A DNA stretch of 9,290 bases, taken from NCBI GenBank assembly GCA_049578545.1, contig JBAUMF010000103.1, positions 1 through 9,290 of the forward strand, given 5' to 3'. A program made the position numbers and the translations under genes. Below the pieces are notes generated by a model. That model had not been told where the DNA came from and did not search any database. It worked only from the letters and a program-made list of their open reading frames with translations. Position 1 is the first letter of the stretch, and the number at the start of each line of letters is the position of its first letter. This DNA comes from DASQBT01 sp049578545 (GTDB lineage: Bacteria > Pseudomonadota > Gammaproteobacteria > Burkholderiales > Thiobacillaceae). Shown here piece after piece: positions 5,842 through 9,290 of this stretch.

Positions 5842-5881
5842 CGTTAGGACCACATAAATTTATCGTTAAGAAAGCGTTAAG
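5842..5881 (-). promoter_or_regulatory. Phased direct repeats, candidate OmpR-family operator
   Basis: CGTTAAG occurs at 5864-5870 and 5875-5881, and CGTTAGG at 5842-5848. The starts are 22 and 11 bases apart, exact multiples of one helical turn. The missing position at 5853 holds a weak copy, CATAAAT (4 of 7). On the minus strand the pair reads CTTAACG-4 bases-CTTAACG. This is the tandem 7+4 layout bound by PhoB/OmpR-type regulators. The first copy overlaps the kinase stop codon. Just downstream on the minus strand, TACAGT or TAGATT could serve as -10 for the 69-aa gene. Confidence 0.55.
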
Positions 5882-7175
5882 GTGAACGTGGAGGCGAGCA
5901 GATTAGCCGGGCGGAGGTACCCTGACCGACGGTGCTCTTGATGACCGTTTCCCAGCCATAGCGGCTGCAAATACGCTTCACGAGCGACAAGCCAATGCCG
6001 GATCCCGCGCTGTTGGCACCCTTGAAATGACGTTGGAAGACCTTATCGATCTCATCTTCCGGAATTCCCTTGCCGGTATCCGCCACCGTGACGCCGTCAC
6101 CATCGACGACGAGGGTGACGGTACCGGAATCAGTATGGACGAAGGCATTGCGGACGAGGTTGGCAACGACGATTTTCAGCAGGGTGCTCTCAACAGCGAG
6201 CTTGGGGTGATCGTTGCAGGTGAACCGCACCGACGTTTTTGCGCTGAGCAGATGGCGGTGGGTTTCCACGACCTCCCGAACTACCTCGCAGACATCGCAG
6301 GGCGCAGTCAACGGCTCGTGCAAGCTGTCCTCCCTGGCCATCACCAGCAGGGCGGTGGTGAGGTCGACCATGCTGTCGACCGAGCGGCGAATCCTGTCTA
6401 TACGTTTGTGCTGCTGCTCGTCCAGGCGCCGGTCCTCTTCCATGAGTTCCACCACCCCTTGGACAACGGATAGTGGTGTCCTTAATTCGTGGCTGACGTC
6501 GGTCGTGAAGGCCTGTTCCCGGCTGATGAACGCGCGTATTCGCTTGACATATTCGCCAAACACCCCGCTCGCGAGTTTGCCGATCTCGTCGTTGGCAAAC
6601 TCGACCGCCGGGCCAGCCATCGTTTGCTCGGGTCTGGCGGTACCGATGAGCCGCGCCAATTCCGCCAATGGCGCGACGACCCGGCCAGCCAGCCACCAGC
6701 CGATGGCGGCAGATAGCAGTGCCATGGCAAGCGTGCCAGCCACCAGATAGATGAGGAACTCCTCCTCACGCCGGCGCTGCCGAACTTCATTGAACATCAT
6801 GACATACCGCTCAGAGCCCTGGTCGACGACACTAATTCGGTAGGGAATACCATCCATCATGAGTTGATGTTTGCCGACTGGAAGCTCAAGCACTGCACGC
6901 GGGATATCGGCTTGATACCGACCGGGAATATAGACGAACCCGCGGATGCTGATCGTTGCAGGTGGCAGGGAAGCGGGATTGCGCGCACGGCGGGCCAGGT
7001 AATCATCCAATTCAGCGCGCAAGGTTTCATCCATCAGGCGCTCGCTGGTGTGTTGCGCGGTAAGGAACACGCCGACCGACAGCAGCAGGCTTACCAGCGC
7101 TCCGAAGAGGGCAAAGGTGGCCGCCAGCCGGAGATGGAGGCTCTTGCCAATGTCACCCGGCGCCGCACTATTCAT
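5877..7175 (-). CDS. Membrane sensor histidine kinase
   Basis: A 432-aa HisKA-type sensor kinase of the inner membrane. The first membrane helix is at about residues 17-39. A periplasmic sensor region of about 100 residues (41-140) contains GFVYIPGRYQADIPRAV and HQLMMDGIPYR, and looks like a small sensor fold without recognisable ligand residues. The second helix is at about 141-163 and is followed by a HAMP linker. The dimerisation and phosphoacceptor box DVSHELRTPLS places the phosphorylated His at 229. The N box is VANLVRNAFVH (337-347), the G1 box DTGKGIP (366-372), and the G2 box GSGIGLSLV (391-399). All catalytic boxes are intact. The start overlaps the end of the response regulator gene by 8 bases, which suggests translational coupling. 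The signal sensed is unknown. Confidence 0.92.
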   Translation of the reverse strand: MNSAAPGDIGKSLHLRLAATFALFGALVSLLLSVGVFLTAQHTSERLMDETLRAELDDYLARRARNPASLPPATISIRGFVYIPGRYQADIPRAVLELPVGKHQLMMDGIPYRISVVDQGSERYVMMFNEVRQRRREEEFLIYLVAGTLAMALLSAAIGWWLAGRVVAPLAELARLIGTARPEQTMAGPAVEFANDEIGKLASGVFGEYVKRIRAFISREQAFTTDVSHELRTPLSVVQGVVELMEEDRRLDEQQHKRIDRIRRSVDSMVDLTTALLVMAREDSLHEPLTAPCDVCEVVREVVETHRHLLSAKTSVRFTCNDHPKLAVESTLLKIVVANLVRNAFVHTDSGTVTLVVDGDGVTVADTGKGIPEDEIDKVFQRHFKGANSAGSGIGLSLVKRICSRYGWETVIKSTVGQGTSARLICSPPRSP

Positions 7176-7842
7176 CGCTAATTTGATAGCCTATCCCTCG
7201 ATGGGTCTTGATCAGCGGTTTCTCCTCCGGCGTTTCGACGGCATTCCGCAGGAGATGCACATGCGCCCGCAGTATGGCATCACTATCGGGAACCGACTCG
7301 CCCCAAATCTCGCGCTCCAGCTCCCCGCGGCGCAGGACCCGGGGCGAACAGCGCATCAGCGCTTCGAGTATCTTGAGCGAGATCGGCGGCAGCTTGATGG
7401 TGCGCTTGCCGCGGGTGACTTGTAGGGTGTTGGGATTGAACACCAGGTCGCCGACCTGGAGCACTGACGTCCCGCTGAGAACCTGCGCCCTGCGAGCCAA
7501 TGCCAGCAGCCGCGCCTCCAATTCCCGCATCGCGAAAGGCTTGACGACATAGTCGTCGGCACCCGCATTCAACCCGAGGATCTTATCGTTCAGCGAATCG
7601 CGTGCCGTGAGCATCAGAATGGGCGTGTGCTTCCCGGCTTCTCGCAGCCGGCGGCACACGGTCACACCGTCGAGGCCCGGCAGCATCCAGTCGAGGATCA
7701 GAACATCGTAGGGGTTCGATGCAGCCAGGTGCAGGCCAGAGATTCCGTCCCAGGCCATGTCCATAGCATGGCCCTTCGCCTGGAAGAACTCGTAAACGTT
7801 ACTAGCGAGATCGCGGTTATCCTCGATGAGCAGAATATTCAT
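7168..7842 (-). CDS. OmpR-family DNA-binding response regulator
   Basis: A 224-aa two-domain regulator. The receiver domain (1-120) has the acidic pair E7/D8, phosphoacceptor Asp 51 in LILDWMLPG, Thr 79 in LMLTARD, and Lys 101 in VVKPF. The C-terminal winged helix (about 125-222) has the usual hairpin (VGDLVFNPNTLQVTRG), a recognition region (SDAILRAHVHLLRNAV) and the ending THRGIGYQI. I chose ATG 7842 because the receiver fold begins there. The frame is open further upstream to 7968, but that part (42 residues rich in Pro, Gly and His) does not resemble the family. No clear Shine-Dalgarno is present; a GGTTGCC hairpin sits directly before the start. It is the first gene of a two-gene operon with the kinase, and its likely DNA target is the phased repeat at 5842-5881. 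Confidence 0.92.
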   Translation of the reverse strand: MNILLIEDNRDLASNVYEFFQAKGHAMDMAWDGISGLHLAASNPYDVLILDWMLPGLDGVTVCRRLREAGKHTPILMLTARDSLNDKILGLNAGADDYVVKPFAMRELEARLLALARRAQVLSGTSVLQVGDLVFNPNTLQVTRGKRTIKLPPISLKILEALMRCSPRVLRRGELEREIWGESVPDSDAILRAHVHLLRNAVETPEEKPLIKTHRGIGYQISDE

Positions 7843-7846
7843 ATAG

Positions 7847-7863
7847 GGTTGCCGAAGGCAACC
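7847..7863 (-). promoter_or_regulatory. Hairpin just upstream of the response regulator start codon
   Basis: GGTTGCC and GGCAACC form a perfect 7-bp stem around a 3-base loop, ending 4 bases before ATG 7842 on the minus strand. It occupies the place where a Shine-Dalgarno would be expected, and none is visible. It could limit ribosome access, but its role is unproven. Confidence 0.4.
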
Positions 7864-8203
7864 GTGGCCTGCATCCCCCGAATGCGGCGGGGAAGAAACG
7901 GACCAAGGCTGGGCCGGTGTGTCGGTTACGCGTCCCGCGTGATGCGGGTGCCCGCTGCATCGCCGCACGTGGGCAAATGAAGCTTACACAAGGGCGTCGG
8001 CTATCGCAAGGAATGCCGGGGCGCCAAGCAGGCTTCGCCGCCCTGGGCCTCAACTCATTGAGGCTAGCTTGTGAGTACCATTTTGAGCGTGCGCACGACC
8101 TCGTCTATACACCTCCAAGACTGCATTCGATTCTGCGCGCCTCACGAACACCTTGACGTGAACCATAGAATCTTTCCAAGACCGCGAATGCGAACTCCCC
8201 GAC
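7864..8203. other. Noncoding region upstream of the two-component operon
   Basis: About 340 bases without a supported gene; short open frames here lack ribosome binding sites and family features. It presumably holds the promoter of the regulator-kinase operon, although no clear -35/-10 pair was seen. A perfect hairpin pairs GCCTCAA (8047-8053) with TTGAGGC (8058-8064) around a 4-base loop, without a T-tract. A shorter CCCGC/GCGGG hairpin lies near 7936-7950. Confidence 0.4.
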
Positions 8204-8366
8204 CTATTCCGTTGAAAAACTCTTTGGAGGTGATCTCAGGCAGCGCTTTGGGGGTCTTCAACCCATTAACTCATCATTGATCGTTGAATGTGGGCAATTC
8301 TTAAGAGGTCGGATTTCCAACTCGGCCTTCCGTCAGCAGTGCGGAAAGAGTTTTTCAACAGAATAG
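8204..8366. mobile_element. MITE-like element with 22-bp terminal inverted repeats
   Basis: Bases 8204-8225 and 8345-8366 are inverted repeats matching at 21 of 22 positions. The outer six are CTATTC against GAATAG. A single mismatch follows, then an exact 15-base core (GTTGAAAAACTCTTT against AAAGAGTTTTTCAAC). The whole unit is 163 bp and holds no gene. Ends with a GTTGAAAAA core resemble termini of several full-length bacterial insertion sequences. A nonautonomous element or the solo shrunken remains of an IS is the likeliest reading. No clear target duplication was found. Confidence 0.55.
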
Positions 8367-8627
8367 ACCCAATTCAGCCGGTCATTGGATGCACGTCGAA
8401 CGCCCGTTTAACGACAGAAAGCGTCAATATCCGCGGGTGCTAGGGCTAGCTAACGAGCTTCGCTTAAGGCGGTTGGGCGAAACAGGTGCATAATCAGAAA
8501 CCTCTTCCCATGACCTAAGTGCCACTAGTGTACTCGAGAGGACTTCGCAGAGATTATCATTAACCAATTTCCCTGCAAAACCGTGTATTGCTCTTTGTCT
8601 GTCATCTTCATTCGCTGCACGGGAAGA
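8367..8627. other. Noncoding region between the MITE-like element and the cbbM terminator
   Basis: About 260 bases in which I see no gene or RNA. It becomes AT-richer near 8550-8610. A GCTAGC palindrome occurs within the short inverted sequence around 8441-8450. Nothing here is firmly assignable. Confidence 0.35.
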
Positions 8628-8657
8628 GAAACGCCCCCAGCAAACCGGGGGCGTTTC
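8628..8657. terminator. Strong rho-independent terminator after cbbM (possibly bidirectional)
   Basis: GAAACGCCCCC (8628-8638) pairs perfectly with GGGGGCGTTTC (8647-8657): 11 bp with an 8-base loop. On the minus strand it stands 40 bases after the cbbM stop and is followed by TCTCTTCCC. On the plus strand it is followed by TTATTG. It would end the cbbM transcript and shield it from any rightward transcription. Confidence 0.85.
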
Positions 8658-8697
8658 TTATTGCTTCGACGGCCGGCACTGCTCCCCTCGACCGGAC

Positions 8698-9290
8698 TTA
8701 CTTGTGCACGCCCAGTCTTTCACGCCAGCCGGGGTATAGCTTGTCGGCGTCTTTCGGAAAGGATTCGAAGGCACGGGCGAATTCCCTGTGCTCCTTGGCG
8801 AACTCGATGGGGTCGGCGCCGGCCTTCCAGCACTCGTAGGACTGGCGCAGGGAGATGGCACCAGCCGCCGGGCTGTCAATGTGGCCGTAAGATCCGCCGC
8901 CAGCGGTGTTGATCACGTTGCCGTGGCCCAGGTTCTCGAAGAAACCGGGCAAACGTAGCGCGTTCATGCCGCCGGAGATGATCGGGGTGGTGGGCTTCAT
9001 GCCGTACCACTTTTGGAAGTAGACCGGGCCTTGGCACTCGTCGCGCTCGATCATGTAGGCGATGATCTTGTCGCCGCCTTCGCCTTCCATCTTGCCATAG
9101 CCCATGGTGCCGACGTGGATGCCGGAGGCGCCCTGCAGACGGGAGATCTTGGCCAGCACGAAGGCGGTGTAGCCGCGCTTCGCGGATGGGGAAGTGATCA
9201 TACCGTGGCCGGCGCGGTGGTAGTGCAGGTACTGATTGGGATACTGACGACGGGCGGTGGTGATCATGCCGGGGCCGCCGACGAAACCGT
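8698..9290 (-). CDS. cbbM: Ribulose bisphosphate carboxylase, form II, C-terminal part
   Basis: The visible 196 residues are the C-terminal part of form II RuBisCO, which fixes CO2 onto ribulose 1,5-bisphosphate in the Calvin cycle. Family form II proteins are about 460 aa, so the first 260 or so lie beyond the right edge. Landmarks in order are GFVGGPGMITTARR, then LHYHRAGHG, with the active-site His equivalent to His287 of the Rhodospirillum rubrum enzyme. SGIHVGTMG gives the His321 equivalent, and GKMEG carries the mobile loop 6 lysine (Lys329). IISGGMNA holds the phosphate-binding Ser368 equivalent, and GGGSYGHIDSPAAGA is followed by the tail LGVHK. These residues are intact, so the enzyme should be active. 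The gene ends in a strong terminator with no cbbQ or cbbO downstream. The MITE-like element and the two-component operon follow instead. Confidence 0.97.
   Translation of the reverse strand, partial: GFVGGPGMITTARRQYPNQYLHYHRAGHGMITSPSAKRGYTAFVLAKISRLQGASGIHVGTMGYGKMEGEGGDKIIAYMIERDECQGPVYFQKWYGMKPTTPIISGGMNALRLPGFFENLGHGNVINTAGGGSYGHIDSPAAGAISLRQSYECWKAGADPIEFAKEHREFARAFESFPKDADKLYPGWRERLGVHK

Noticed and set aside
6027..6750. Overlapping plus-strand open frames of 148 and 178 aa
   Set aside because: Antisense to the kinase catalytic region; they show no protein family features.
7843..7968. N-terminal extension of the response regulator to 7968
   Set aside because: The 42 extra residues are low-complexity Pro/Gly/His and the receiver fold begins at ATG 7842; the hairpin at 7847-7863 also argues for noncoding DNA.
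8448..8478. Possible integron attC site (GCTAAC ... GTTGGGC)
   Set aside because: The left box does not fit RYYYAAC, the distance is far shorter than known attC sites, and there is no integrase or cassette structure.

Overview
The window looks like part of a proteobacterial chemolithoautotroph chromosome. The strongest clue is the 3' part of a form II RuBisCO gene (cbbM) at the right edge. The moderately high GC content, a TauE/SafE-type anion exporter, and transposases of the IS5 and IS630 families are compatible with a Thiobacillus-like sulfur or iron oxidiser. That assignment is inference; no rRNA or other phylogenetic marker is present.

Left third (1-2500), insertion-sequence debris. A PAS sensor gene enters from outside the window and breaks off near 168. 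Next comes a decayed transposase remnant on the minus strand. A roughly 0.92 kb IS5-family element (324-1247) sits inside that remnant, with two overlapping transposase frames, imperfect terminal inverted repeats and a 3-bp TAA flank. Its second frame appears to have lost its stop codon inside the right terminal repeat. It now reads on into a small unknown gene (1370-1648), which has its own good ribosome binding site. A truncated IS630-family transposase follows on the minus strand, then a small zinc-ribbon-like ORF and about 430 bases of intergenic DNA.

Middle (3208-5465), a plus-strand operon. It encodes a TauE/SafE-family membrane transporter, a small three-helix membrane protein, and a tandem universal stress protein whose first domain has lost its nucleotide-binding motif. 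Spacing between genes is 17-19 bases, so they are probably co-transcribed. A TATAAT hexamer lies 11 bases before the first start codon.

Right-middle (5489-7842), minus strand. An OmpR-family response regulator and a membrane histidine kinase overlap by 8 bases. Just downstream of the kinase is a helically phased set of CGTTAAG-like repeats (5842-5881) with the form of an OmpR-family operator. It lies upstream of a 69-aa gene with a strong ribosome binding site, which suggests that this unknown small protein is a target of the adjacent two-component system. The small gene converges on the transporter/stress operon.

Right (7843-9290). A noncoding stretch contains a short hairpin just before the regulator's start codon. 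It also contains a 163-bp MITE-like element with 22-bp terminal inverted repeats. A strong bidirectional terminator then closes the cbbM transcript. No cbbQ or cbbO gene follows cbbM here.

The best candidates for undescribed biology are the two-component system, phased operator and small protein unit, and its convergent neighbour, the transporter, small membrane protein and degenerate-USP operon.
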